Shown here: piece by piece, positions 8,040 to 15,342 of the stretch
How positions within the stretch are numbered: position 1 is the first letter of the stretch
How the letters are laid out: every line of letters starts with the position of its first letter
From: SZUA-35 sp037969565
Lineage (GTDB): Bacteria > Actinomycetota > Acidimicrobiia > Acidimicrobiales > SZUA-35
Direction of reading: 5' to 3'
Assembly (NCBI GenBank): GCA_037969565.1
Contig: JBBKXQ010000136.1
Location: 1 to 30,984, forward strand
Length of the DNA: 30,984 nucleotides
Notes under the pieces: model-generated
Seen by the model: the letters and a program-made list of their open reading frames with translations, nothing else
Told to the model about the DNA's origin: nothing
The model's database searches: none
Position numbers and translations under genes: made by a program

Positions 8040-10067
8040 TCAGGAGCCAGGGGCGAAAGAATGCGTCCCGTTGGTCTGCGCCCCGTTGGTCTGCGCCCCG
8101 TTGGAATGTGCTCCGTTGGAGGCGACGGACCTGACTTGGGCAGCAGCCGTGAGGTCGTCGTGAATCGATCTCGCCCATCCGAGCGAAGAGCTCCCGTAGA
8201 GGACGGGGCTCACCGCAGCCAACCCCGATTTGATGATCTCTTGCTCACGGAACCGCAGCTCGATGTCGGAGCAACCGTGCAGCAGCGCTTCCAGCGAGCT
8301 GTAAGGCGGAAATCCGTATGCATCTTCGCAGTTCGCAAACAGGATCTCGAAGGCCAGATCCGGATCGAGGTCGATCCGCTGGTCTTCGCCTCGCTGAATG
8401 ATGCTGAGCGTCCGAACCGCTCCACTCTCGACCGTCGAAACTCCAGGGACCAGGCGGTCAACGTGATATTTGGGAGGCGGAACGAAGTACTGCACCAGTG
8501 TGTTGATCGTGGCAACCGGAACGTTCTTCTGAGCCAAGTAGAGCGCAAACTCGCGACCGGACTTCGAGTGCAAACGACTCTGCACCGGCAAGGTGAATCG
8601 TTCGAGCCGACCGAGTTCGGCCGACTGCAGTGCGTGCACGGTGTGATTGCTGATGGTCAACGGTTTCGGGTAGGTCAAAACCCGGCCCGCCTCGTTGATC
8701 AGCGTGAGGTCGTCGGAAAGGAACCCATACGGGCCCAGTTCGAGGATCTTCAGCATCGTGGTGGTCTTGCCGGTGTCGGTTCGAGCCGTCACGAGGTGAG
8801 CGTCGTCACCGTCGGTGAAGCATGCAGCGTGAACCAAGGCATAACCACTCTCGACGAACCGCCACCGCAGGATCGGTTCGATGACATTCGTGTAGAGCAC
8901 ATGGGGCGAACTCGAGATCAGGGGCGACGCCCACACCCGAGTGGTCACCCCTAGTTCGACCTCGATGGCGAAGCCCTTGCTGCCGAATGCCTCGCTGAAT
9001 CGAATCAGCGGTGTGGCGAGGCTCAGGTCGATCAGTTCCCCGGGATCTCGACGGTCGAACCGTTTCAGTTCGATCTCGATGGCCGGCTTACCCTCGAGGT
9101 CGCGGACACGGAACTTCGCGAGCTCAGGGAGGTGGACATGGCTCTTCACGCTGAGGATGCCGTGGATGTCATAGAGGTATGCGCGGTCGACCTTCGGATG
9201 CTTCCATGTACCAGCTCGCAGATGGCCGAGTTGCCGGAAGTAGCGGGCGCCTTCGCGCACTGAGGCTTTGCTGACCCCCGTATAACGCTCAGAGAATGTG
9301 AACCCCACCTCGCCCACCGTGAGCTTGGGGTTTCGAGCCAGGATCTCCAGAAGGATTTTGAATCCTTCGGGGTGCAGCGCGTTGGGATCGATCGCCTCGC
9401 GTCGCAGGAGGAAGAATCCGCTGAGGGGATCACTCACGTCATGCAGCCGACGAGGAAACAGACCTTTGGCCGCCGCCGCGCATCCTTGCGAAACGACCTT
9501 CCGTTTCTTGGTGAGGCCTTCGTTCTTGCCACCTTCGGCGTAGCGGCTACCGATGACGATGTCGACACCATCGCGCTCCGCGGTGGCGAGCATCTCAGGC
9601 ACCATTTCGGGGGGGTGTTGAAGGTCGGCATCGAGCACGCAGAGCCACTCGCCGCGGGCACGACGAATACCCTCGCACACCGCACTTCCCAGTCCACCCT
9701 CGCGTTGTTTGAACGTGCGGTGGATCAGTCGGATGGTGAAGTCATCGCGCCGATTCTTCTCGGCGATTCGACGCACGTTGTATGCCGTCGCATCGTCGCT
9801 GTCATCGACGAACAGCACCTCACTCGGGACATTCACGACATCGGCAAGCCGCTGCAACAACCGATCGATGGCGCCGGCCTCGTTGCGCGTGGGAATGACA
9901 AATGTGAGCTTGGGATTCGGGGCGATCTCGGCGTCGACGCCGTTGACCGATCGCCCCGAATCGAACTCGGCCGGCGGCTCATAGACCTTCAAGCTGAGCA
10001 GGTCGACCGCGACCGCGGGACCTTCTCCATTCGAAGCCGCCAATGCAAAACCCTCGTGTGTTACCAC
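8040..10067 (-). CDS. DPM1-like GT2 glycosyltransferase fused to an HprK/PEPCK-like kinase domain
   Basis: This is a 675-aa protein counted from the GTG at 10067, chosen because GGAGG lies 6 nt upstream; an in-frame TTG at 10103 has no ribosome site. Residues about 53-285 are a GT2 domain of polyprenyl-phosphate mannose synthase type: LTFVIPTRNEAGAIDRLL, FVDDSDD, VLDADLQHPPEM with the DxD metal site, and SDPLSGFFLLRR. A linker leads to an HprK-like region: the phosphate-binding loop ARTDTGKT (about 428-435, fits [AG]x4GK[ST]) and FLSDDLTLI about 15 residues later, as in HPr kinases and related Ser/sugar kinases. The end is a pentapeptide repeat tail. It is cytosolic and the first gene of the envelope operon. 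The phosphate acceptor is unknown. Confidence 0.8.
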   Translation of the reverse strand: MVTHEGFALAASNGEGPAVAVDLLSLKVYEPPAEFDSGRSVNGVDAEIAPNPKLTFVIPTRNEAGAIDRLLQRLADVVNVPSEVLFVDDSDDATAYNVRRIAEKNRRDDFTIRLIHRTFKQREGGLGSAVCEGIRRARGEWLCVLDADLQHPPEMVPEMLATAERDGVDIVIGSRYAEGGKNEGLTKKRKVVSQGCAAAAKGLFPRRLHDVSDPLSGFFLLRREAIDPNALHPEGFKILLEILARNPKLTVGEVGFTFSERYTGVSKASVREGARYFRQLGHLRAGTWKHPKVDRAYLYDIHGILSVKSHVHLPELAKFRVRDLEGKPAIEIELKRFDRRDPGELIDLSLATPLIRFSEAFGSKGFAIEVELGVTTRVWASPLISSSPHVLYTNVIEPILRWRFVESGYALVHAACFTDGDDAHLVTARTDTGKTTTMLKILELGPYGFLSDDLTLINEAGRVLTYPKPLTISNHTVHALQSAELGRLERFTLPVQSRLHSKSGREFALYLAQKNVPVATINTLVQYFVPPPKYHVDRLVPGVSTVESGAVRTLSIIQRGEDQRIDLDPDLAFEILFANCEDAYGFPPYSSLEALLHGCSDIELRFREQEIIKSGLAAVSPVLYGSSSLGWARSIHDDLTAAAQVRSVASNGAHSNGAQTNGAQTNGTHSFAPGS
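8055..8120 (-). repeat. 15-bp tandem repeat coding for NGA(Q/H)(T/S) pentapeptides
   Basis: The last codons of the GT2-kinase fusion gene hold about four copies of a 15-bp unit: two identical copies of gttggtctgcgcccc at 8070-8084 and 8085-8099, with diverged copies on either side. Read on the minus strand they give an Asn-Gly-Ala-Gln-Thr type repeat. The unit is a multiple of three, so copy number can vary without a frameshift. Confidence 0.85.
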
Positions 10068-10180
10068 CCTGATCCTCCGCTCCTGGATCGACGAAAAGAG
10101 CAACCCGAAGCAGGCCCCATAGTCCGCTACTGTCGTTCGAATAGCCGCTCGCCGTTCGAGCGCCGCTCGCTCGTTGAGTT

Positions 10181-10209
10181 AACTTAAGGTGCCGCCTAGG
10201 TAACGTCAA
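10181..10209 (-). promoter_or_regulatory. Candidate promoter of the envelope operon
   Basis: On the minus strand TTGACG (10209-10204), a 17-bp spacer and TAAGTT (10186-10181) give a fair sigma-70-type promoter, about 115 bp upstream of the GTG of the first operon gene. The spacer contains CCTAGG and GTTAAC lies just beyond the -10, so a regulator may bind here. The other half of this 264-bp divergent gap leads to the PhyH-type gene; I see no clear promoter for it. Confidence 0.4.
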
Positions 10210-10331
10210 TCAAAATCGAGCGACTAGTTTTGGTCATCGCTCTAAGTGTTCGGTCGCCACTTTTCGACGGGATCCACCTCGATACTTTGGGTCAAATTGC
10301 TCGCAGCTTTCGTCGCATAGGAGTGCTAACA

Positions 10332-11162
10332 ATGAAAAGTTGGACGGTCGAAGGCGACTTCGCCAACGACGGCGCAGCCTGTGTCCGACAAGCATTCACT
10401 GTCGAGCAGATTGCGTGGGCCCGTGAGGCCATCGACGAGAATCTGGCCGACCTGTCGCCACGAGCGAAGCGGGCGAGTTCGAACTCCGACGGCGCGTTCA
10501 TCGAGGACTTCTGCAACTGGACTCGGCTCCCGGCGTTGGAGCGTTTCATCAGAGAGTCGCCGGGGGCCGAGATCGCGGCCGAGCTCACCGGTTCAGACAA
10601 GGTGAGGCTCTACCACGACCACGTGTTGGTGAAGGAACCTGGCACGAAGCAGCGAACCCCCTGGCACCAGGATCAGCCGTTCTACAACGTCGACGGCGTG
10701 AAGAACGCCAGCATGTGGTTCCCGGTTGACCCGGTCAGCCGATCGGCCACGCTCGAGTTCGTCGCCGGGTCGCACCGAGGGCCCTGGTACATGCCCCGCA
10801 CATTTCTGGACGACCAGGCGAGGTGGTTTCCCGATGGCACGCTGGCCGAACTACCCGACTTCGCAGCCGACCCCGAGACATGGCGGGTGATCGGCTGGGA
10901 ACTCGAACCGGGCGACGCGGTTTTCTTCAACATGTTGACCGTGCACGGCTCGGGGGGAGTGTCCGGTCCGAACCGCCGTCGCGTGCTGTCGGTCCGTTAC
11001 CTCGGCGATGACATGGTCCACGCACCGCGCCCCTGGACCACCTCGCCGCCGTTCGACGGCCTTGCTGACGAACTGGCGGCTGGAGCCGAGATGGATCACG
11101 CCCTGTTCCCGATGTTGTGGAATCGCCACGACCCGAACGTCACATCGTCGTTTCCCGACTGA
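10332..11162 (+). CDS. Phytanoyl-CoA dioxygenase (PhyH) family protein
   Basis: This is a 276-aa Fe(II)/2-oxoglutarate-dependent oxygenase. The double-stranded beta-helix ligands are visible: TPWHQDQPF gives His112 and Asp114, and FFNMLTVHGSGGVSGPN gives His205. Arginines in NRRRVLSVRYLGDD, about 11 residues on, are placed to bind 2-oxoglutarate. Length fits the family. ATG at 10332 has AGGAG 8 nt upstream; the open frame extends back to 10230 but lacks a ribosome site there. The family hydroxylates acyl-CoAs and many small molecules, so the substrate cannot be read from the sequence. It is divergent from the envelope operon and convergent with a small membrane protein gene. Confidence 0.88.
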   Translation: MKSWTVEGDFANDGAACVRQAFTVEQIAWAREAIDENLADLSPRAKRASSNSDGAFIEDFCNWTRLPALERFIRESPGAEIAAELTGSDKVRLYHDHVLVKEPGTKQRTPWHQDQPFYNVDGVKNASMWFPVDPVSRSATLEFVAGSHRGPWYMPRTFLDDQARWFPDGTLAELPDFAADPETWRVIGWELEPGDAVFFNMLTVHGSGGVSGPNRRRVLSVRYLGDDMVHAPRPWTTSPPFDGLADELAAGAEMDHALFPMLWNRHDPNVTSSFPD

Positions 11163-11164
11163 GA

Positions 11165-11201
11165 GCTTGCGGGCAATCCCGGTCAGCGCACGGCCGCAAG
11201 C
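11165..11201. terminator. Possible bidirectional hairpin between convergent genes
   Basis: GCTTGCGG (11165-11172) and CCGCAAGC (11194-11201) are perfect 8-bp inverted arms around a 21-nt loop. They span the stop regions of the convergent PhyH gene and the small membrane protein gene. No T-run follows on either strand, so termination is only a possibility. Confidence 0.3.
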
Positions 11202-11392
11202 GAGATGAGAATCAAGAAGACGACGACGCTGATCATGAGCAACGCGGCCGGAAGTTTGGGATGGCTCGGACGACTCCGAAGCCTGTCGCGGACCGCACCA
11301 CCGATCACCGAGTCATCAGCGTCCTCACATTTGGCGTCGTCGAACAGGTGAGCCCAGCAAGGCGGATCCCCACCGACGTCGGCGTCACTCAT
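11183..11392 (-). CDS. Small single-span membrane protein
   Basis: This 69-aa protein has an acidic N-terminal part containing DPPCWAHLFDD, then AKCEDADD, a basic stretch, and a C-terminal membrane helix LPAALLMISVVVFLILISLA. The ATG has GGAGG 6 nt upstream, one of the best ribosome sites in the window, which supports a real gene. The CWAHLFDD segment looks like a conserved short motif but I cannot name the family. Predicted topology is N-in with a tail anchor. Function unknown. It ends against the PhyH gene. Confidence 0.65.
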   Translation of the reverse strand: MSDADVGGDPPCWAHLFDDAKCEDADDSVIGGAVRDRLRSRPSHPKLPAALLMISVVVFLILISLAAVR

Positions 11393-11560
11393 CGGCGACC
11401 TCCAGCGATCAGGCCAGTTTCGGTATCGGAGGTCATGTGGAGTTCGGCGAGCAGATTTGGCCTGGGCCTCAAGACGTCGAGACTACTCAGATTCGTGAGC
11501 ACGGCAAGACCGGGTCGGGATCACAGCCCAGGCGGATCCGCATCGTTCGACTGAACGCCA

Positions 11561-11953
11561 CTAACCCTCGAAGCCCACTCGTTCTTGTTCGGCCCGCACG
11601 AAAGCGATCACGGCCTCGACCTCACCATCGGACAAACCTTGCACTGCCGGCATGGCCCCGAAATCCCAGTGGTGTTCCGGGGCACCATTGGCAATGGCGG
11701 ACCGAAAAGCGTCGTCGGGATGATGATTGGGCTCATAAACGATCGAGAGATGCGACGGTCCCTTTTCGGTTCCGCCGAGGTCTGTGCCGTGGCAGGAGGC
11801 ACAACTCGTGGCGTAAAGCGCGGCGCCGTCGGCCGATGCCTGGCCGGGAGACTCACCTGGAGCTTCGGGATCACCCGAACTACATGCCGCGATCAAGACC
11901 GCCGCGATCAGAACAAAGGAGATACCCATCATCGAACGAGAGAGTTTTTGCAC
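11561..11953 (-). CDS. Monoheme cytochrome c, lipoprotein type
   Basis: This is a small class I c-type cytochrome of about 130 aa. The N-terminus has a hydrophobic signal ending in the lipobox LIAAC, so the mature protein is probably lipid-anchored outside the membrane. An Asp/Glu/Pro-rich linker follows, then CASCH for covalent heme attachment with His as axial ligand, and GAMPAV with the likely distal Met. It ends in a helix typical of the fold. The GTG at 11953 is preferred because GAGG lies 5 nt upstream; GTG 11959 and ATG 11932 are alternatives. Its electron partner is not in the neighbourhood; the molybdoenzyme far to the right is a possible but unproven user. Confidence 0.85.
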   Translation of the reverse strand: MQKLSRSMMGISFVLIAAVLIAACSSGDPEAPGESPGQASADGAALYATSCASCHGTDLGGTEKGPSHLSIVYEPNHHPDDAFRSAIANGAPEHHWDFGAMPAVQGLSDGEVEAVIAFVRAEQERVGFEG

Positions 11954-12076
11954 GAGCACCTCGGGATTGCAGGATCAGCCGGTAGGGCGCGCGCCGCGCC
12001 GTTCCGATGTCGAGCCGCCATACTACGACAGAATGTCGTACCGACCACCTCTTCCCTAGTCGGCAGCCCTGACATT

Positions 12077-12136
12077 TTCCTGATTTGGCACCGAGATTGC
12101 CCCGAGAATCGGGGCAATCTCGGTGCCAAATCGGAA
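12077..12136. repeat. 60-nt near-perfect hairpin in a divergent intergenic region
   Basis: GATTTGGCACCGAG... (12082-12105) is repeated as an exact 24-base reverse complement at 12109-12132 around a 3-nt loop (GAA). With one bulged T at 12081 the stem extends by TTCC/GGAA to 12077-12136. It lies in the gap of about 220 bp between the divergent cytochrome c and DUF2855 genes, ending about 35 nt before the DUF2855 start, so it is not at a gene end. It could be a REP-like or MITE-like element, a leader hairpin or a regulator site. Confidence 0.9.
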
Positions 12137-12171
12137 GGTATTCGCGTCGGGCCAAGAAGTAGGGTCCGGGA

Positions 12172-13263
12172 ATGCACTTCGAGGTCAACCGCCAGAACTT
12201 TCGCGAGACACGCGCCATCGATTCAACCCACTCCGAACTCGCCCCAGGCGAGATCAGGTTGGCCGTCGAACGGTTCGCACTCACCACCAACAACATCACC
12301 TATGCCGTTGTCGGCGACATGCTCGACTATTGGGGCTTCTTCCCCACCGAGGCACCGTGGGGGCGGCTACCGGCCATGGGATTAGGGTCGGTCACCGAAT
12401 CGGCGCACCCTGAGATCGAACTCGGCGGTCGCTATTTCGGTTTCTATCCGATGGCGAGCGAGCTCGTGATCCAGGCCGAAGCGAAAGGCAATGCGTTCCG
12501 CGACATCGGACCTCACCGGGCCAACCATGCGGCCGCCTACACCAACTTCACGGCAATCTCCGACGACGTGATGTTCCACGCCGACAAGGTCGACGAGTAC
12601 CTCCTCTTTCGTGGCTTGTTCATGACGTCATACCTGGCCGACGATCAACTCGCCGATCAGGATTTCCTCGGCGCAACCCAGACCTTGGTCACAAGCGCAT
12701 CATCCAAGACATCGATCTGTCTCGCGGCGTGTCTTGCCCTACGACCCGGACACCGAGCCGTGGGCCTCACGTCGGAGGGCAACCGAGCATTCGTGGAAGA
12801 CCTCGGCCTCTACGACCAGACCATCACCTACGACGAGGTCGACCAGCTCGACGCCTCCGTCAGCTCTGGGTTGGTCGACATGGCGGGAAGCGCAGCGGCC
12901 CGATCCAGCGTGCACGAGCACTTCCGCGACTCCTTGCGCTATTCCTTGACGGTCGGAGCGACTCATTGGGAGGAACCCGGGAGCAGCGGCGAGCCACTTC
13001 CCGGTCCGGTGCCCGAATTCTTCTTTGCCCCCACACAGATGGCCAAGCGCACCGCCGAATGGGGCGCCGCCGAACTCATGAACCGGACCGCCAGCGCATT
13101 CCACTCACTCCTCGACGGCACAGACCGTTGGCTCACCGTCCTTCACAGTTCAGGCCACGACGGCGTCGCCGCTGTCTATCGCGAGCTACTCGAAGGCCAG
13201 GCCGACCCGGCGGTCGGTCATGTCGTGTCGATGGTCGAGGGCGGCTTCGGGCTGTCGACCTGA
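12172..13263 (+). CDS. DUF2855 family protein
   Basis: This 363-aa soluble protein resembles the DUF2855 family in length and in the opening MHFEVNRQNFRETR, the segment ITYAVVGDMLDYWGFFP, and a middle region TLVTSASSKTSICLAACL that looks like the nucleotide-binding strand-turn-helix of medium-chain dehydrogenases. The family is thought to be distantly related to quinone oxidoreductases, but no activity is established. There is no signal peptide and no zinc-ligand pattern. The start is set by the ATG at 12172 after a purine-rich leader (ggtccggga). A strong hairpin lies just upstream. It is followed by the GlsB/YeaQ gene, about 106 bp away. Confidence 0.75.
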   Translation: MHFEVNRQNFRETRAIDSTHSELAPGEIRLAVERFALTTNNITYAVVGDMLDYWGFFPTEAPWGRLPAMGLGSVTESAHPEIELGGRYFGFYPMASELVIQAEAKGNAFRDIGPHRANHAAAYTNFTAISDDVMFHADKVDEYLLFRGLFMTSYLADDQLADQDFLGATQTLVTSASSKTSICLAACLALRPGHRAVGLTSEGNRAFVEDLGLYDQTITYDEVDQLDASVSSGLVDMAGSAAARSSVHEHFRDSLRYSLTVGATHWEEPGSSGEPLPGPVPEFFFAPTQMAKRTAEWGAAELMNRTASAFHSLLDGTDRWLTVLHSSGHDGVAAVYRELLEGQADPAVGHVVSMVEGGFGLST

Positions 13264-13327
13264 GATCACGGTCGAAGCCGGTTTCGGTCGGAGCGGTCGT
13301 GGGTAGCTCGTTGCTCAACTCACTGCT

Positions 13328-13344
13328 CTCGACCTCCGGTCGAG
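13328..13344 (+). terminator. Short GC hairpin between the DUF2855 and GlsB genes
   Basis: CTCGACC (13328-13334) and GGTCGAG (13338-13344) pair around a 3-nt loop, 65 nt after the DUF2855 stop and about 25 nt before the GlsB-type start. No T-run follows. It could be a weak terminator or part of the GlsB leader. Confidence 0.3.
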
Positions 13345-13369
13345 GGCAATACCGAAAGGTAGAAGCACC

Positions 13370-13651
13370 ATGTTGTGGTTCATCATCGTTCTGTTGGTCG
13401 TCGGATTCCTCGCGGGTCTCGCGGCCCGGGCCCTCGTGCCAGGACCAGACCCCATGAGTGCCGGACAAACCTGGTTGCTCGGCGTCGTGGGATCATTCGT
13501 CGGCGGGTTCCTCGGGTATGTCATTTTCGGGTCCGACATCGAAGACGGCGTCGTCCAAGTCTCTGGCGTCATCGGATCAGTGATCGGCGCGGTGATCGTG
13601 CTGCTCGCCTACAACGCCGTCACCCGCCGTCGTGGGTCACACGCAATCTGA
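13370..13651 (+). CDS. GlsB/YeaQ/YmgE family stress-response membrane protein
   Basis: This 93-aa protein has three hydrophobic helices rich in Gly: FIIVLLVVGFLAGLAARALV, WLLGVVGSFVGGFLGYVIFG and a third ending before RRRG. The pattern LAGLAARxLVPGPDPM is characteristic of the transglycosylase-associated (GlsB/YeaQ) family of small membrane proteins, linked to general stress responses in several bacteria. Molecular function is not established. AAAGGTAG precedes the ATG at about 8 nt. It stands alone, convergent with a small zinc-binding protein gene. Confidence 0.88.
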   Translation: MLWFIIVLLVVGFLAGLAARALVPGPDPMSAGQTWLLGVVGSFVGGFLGYVIFGSDIEDGVVQVSGVIGSVIGAVIVLLAYNAVTRRRGSHAI

Positions 13652-13668
13652 TCGAGCCGAATCCTCGG

Positions 13669-13995
13669 TCAACCGACGTCGTCGCCGAAGGCCCGCCGAT
13701 GGTCAAGCAAGCTCAGAACCACCGCGACGTCATCGGCTTCCATGCTCGGACCGTACGCCGCCACGTATGTGCCTCTCGCTCTGCAGTGACTGCACTGCAG
13801 AGCGAAGAGCACGGCCTCGTCGGCGGGGTCGCTTTCACCTTCGAAACGAACGATTTCATCGATCGCCAGATCTTCGGCCGCGTGCCACGTCCCACAGATC
13901 GAACAATTCACGCCTGAATTCTCGGCGGCGAAGGATCCGGTGTAGCCGGCCTGCTCGAGACGGCTGATCGCGGCGGACATCGTCTCCAGGCTCAT
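13669..13995 (-). CDS. Small CxxC-pair (putative zinc-binding) hypothetical protein
   Basis: This 108-aa soluble protein opens with a short helix (SAAISRLEQAGYTGSF), then CSICGTW and, about 40 residues later, CSHCRARGTY. The two CxxC pairs would bind one zinc. Between them lies an acidic block with DPADEAVLFAL, which I associate with a widespread actinobacterial small-protein family of unknown role. The ATG has GGGAG about 8 nt upstream. It shares the two-knuckle layout with the 89-aa protein near 1.5 kb, but the sequences are otherwise different. Convergent with the GlsB-type gene. Confidence 0.7.
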   Translation of the reverse strand: MSLETMSAAISRLEQAGYTGSFAAENSGVNCSICGTWHAAEDLAIDEIVRFEGESDPADEAVLFALQCSHCRARGTYVAAYGPSMEADDVAVVLSLLDHRRAFGDDVG

Positions 13996-14103
13996 CGTCG
14001 AAGGCTCCCAGTGAGCCGCCTCGACGTCAAGCGCAACCGGCGTGCTTTCATTCAGCCTGAACCCTCCTCGTCGCGTGTCTTCGCCTCCCAGCGTGATTTC
14101 CAG

Positions 14104-14158
14104 TTGCTAATCGTACTTTGTACGACTACGTTCAACAGCAGTCCAGTACAAAGTACGA
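14104..14158 (+). promoter_or_regulatory. Promoter with paired TetR-like operators for the MDR oxidoreductase
   Basis: TTGCTA (14104-14109), 17 bp, TACGTT (14127-14132) form a plausible promoter. The spacer holds the palindrome TCGTAC-TTT-GTACGA (14111-14125). A second copy of its 13-bp core lies inverted at 14146-14158, with centres 33 bp apart, about three helical turns. Each is a TetR-type operator by form. The second site ends 5 nt before the GGAGGAA ribosome site. No TetR gene is in the window, so the regulator must be encoded elsewhere. Confidence 0.65.
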
Positions 14159-14172
14159 ACTGTGGAGGAAAC

Positions 14173-15291
14173 ATGAAGACAATGAGCGGGAACACAATGA
14201 GCCGGAAGACAATGAGCGGGAAGTCAGTGAGCCGGAAGCCGGTGAGGGGCAACACATCAACCGGACAGTCCACCGAGCCAGGCCCGACCGGCTCGAAGCC
14301 GATGGCGATGACGATGAAGGCGGTGACGCAAACGGCGTACGGGTCGGCCGATGTGCTCGGCATCACCTCGATCACTCGTCCCGTCATCGCCGCTGACGAG
14401 GTGCTGATCGAGGTGGCAGCGGCCGGCCTCGACCGCGGTGTGTGGCACCTCATGACGGGGATGCCCTATCTCATCCGAATCATGGGCTACGGGTTCCGCA
14501 AGCCAAAGAACCCGGTGCTCGGTATGGATGTTGCCGGTCGTGTTGTCGAGGTCGGACGAGATGTGAGCCGCTTCACCGTGGGCGACGAGGTGTTCGGCAT
14601 CGGCAAGGGTTCGTTCGCCGAGTTCGCTTCGGCCAAGGAATCGAAGCTGGTTCGCAAGCCGGAGAACCTGACGTTCGAGCAAGCTGCCGTGTCGGCCATC
14701 TCGGGAATCACCGCACTTCAGGCGCTCACGGCGGTTGGCCGAATCGAGGCCGGCCAGAACGTGCTGGTGGTGGGTGCATCGGGCGGGGTCGGGTCGTTCG
14801 CCGTCCAGCTCGCGAAGACCCTGGGGGCCACCGTCACCGGAATTGCCAGTACGGGCAAACTCGACGCGGTTCGGGCCCTGGGGGCCGACCATGTCATCGA
14901 CTACACGAGCGGCAACGTTGACGACGACGATCGACGCTACGACCTCATCATCGACACGGGCGGCCGCAACAAGCTCTCCCGCCTGCGGCGAGCCCTCACT
15001 CGCACAGGCACCCTCGTCATCGTCGGCGGCGAAGACGGTGACCGCTTGACTGGCGGCATCGGGCGTCAGCTGCGGGCCGCTCTCTTGTCACCCTTCGTCA
15101 AGCAGCGCCTCGTGTTCTTCATGAGCGCAGAATCCGTCGAAAACATCGAGGGTCTTGCCCTGCATCTCGGTACTGGTGCCGTCACCCCGATGATCGGCCA
15201 GCGCTTCGCGCTCGACCAAGTGCCAGCTGCGATCGAACGGATGGAGGCAGGCACGCTCACGGCCAAATCCGTCATCATCATCAAACCGTGA
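14173..15291 (+). CDS. Zinc-independent MDR family oxidoreductase (quinone oxidoreductase-like)
   Basis: This 372-aa protein has a medium-chain dehydrogenase core from about residue 48 (MKAVTQTAYGSADVLGI) to the end. It shows GMDVAGRVVEVGRDVSRFTVGDEVFG in the catalytic domain and VLVVGASGGVGSFAVQLAK, the NADPH-binding AxxGxxG strand-turn. The structural and catalytic zinc cysteines of alcohol dehydrogenases are absent, as in quinone oxidoreductases. The first 47 residues are an extra, Ser/Lys/Gly/Thr-rich extension built from a pentapeptide repeat. The ATG at 14173 follows GGAGGAA at 2-3 nt spacing from its end; the core ATG at 14314 has no ribosome site. A paired operator upstream implies inducible control, for example by quinones or other electrophiles. 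Confidence 0.88.
   Translation: MKTMSGNTMSRKTMSGKSVSRKPVRGNTSTGQSTEPGPTGSKPMAMTMKAVTQTAYGSADVLGITSITRPVIAADEVLIEVAAAGLDRGVWHLMTGMPYLIRIMGYGFRKPKNPVLGMDVAGRVVEVGRDVSRFTVGDEVFGIGKGSFAEFASAKESKLVRKPENLTFEQAAVSAISGITALQALTAVGRIEAGQNVLVVGASGGVGSFAVQLAKTLGATVTGIASTGKLDAVRALGADHVIDYTSGNVDDDDRRYDLIIDTGGRNKLSRLRRALTRTGTLVIVGGEDGDRLTGGIGRQLRAALLSPFVKQRLVFFMSAESVENIEGLALHLGTGAVTPMIGQRFALDQVPAAIERMEAGTLTAKSVIIIKP
14182..14256 (+). repeat. 15-bp tandem repeat, five copies, encoding (M/V)S(G/R)(N/K)(T/S/P)
   Basis: Five consecutive 15-bp units (14182, 14197, 14212, 14227, 14242) share the form atgagcSggaaSaca. They encode a basic pentapeptide repeat directly after the initiator segment of the MDR gene. 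Three units begin with ATG and two with GTG, so each copy offers an in-frame alternative start. Confidence 0.9.
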
Positions 15292-15342
15292 GGTAGAGCT
15301 TCGGGTCGTGACGCACCCGGCCAGCTCGAGACCCCGAACGGG

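Noticed and set aside
10068..10103. TTG start of the GT2-kinase gene at 10103
   Set aside because: No Shine-Dalgarno is found before it, whereas GTG 10067 has GGAGG 6 nt upstream.
12083..12132. Sigma-54-like elements (TGGCAC-N5-TTGC) in both arms of the 60-nt hairpin, one on each strand
   Set aside because: Both come from the same inverted repeat and face each other, and actinobacteria generally lack RpoN; no enhancer-binding protein gene is present. Treated as chance inside the repeat.
14011..14172. GTG at 14011 as start of the MDR gene
   Set aside because: This would place the paired operators and promoter inside the coding region; the ATG at 14173 has GGAGGAA.
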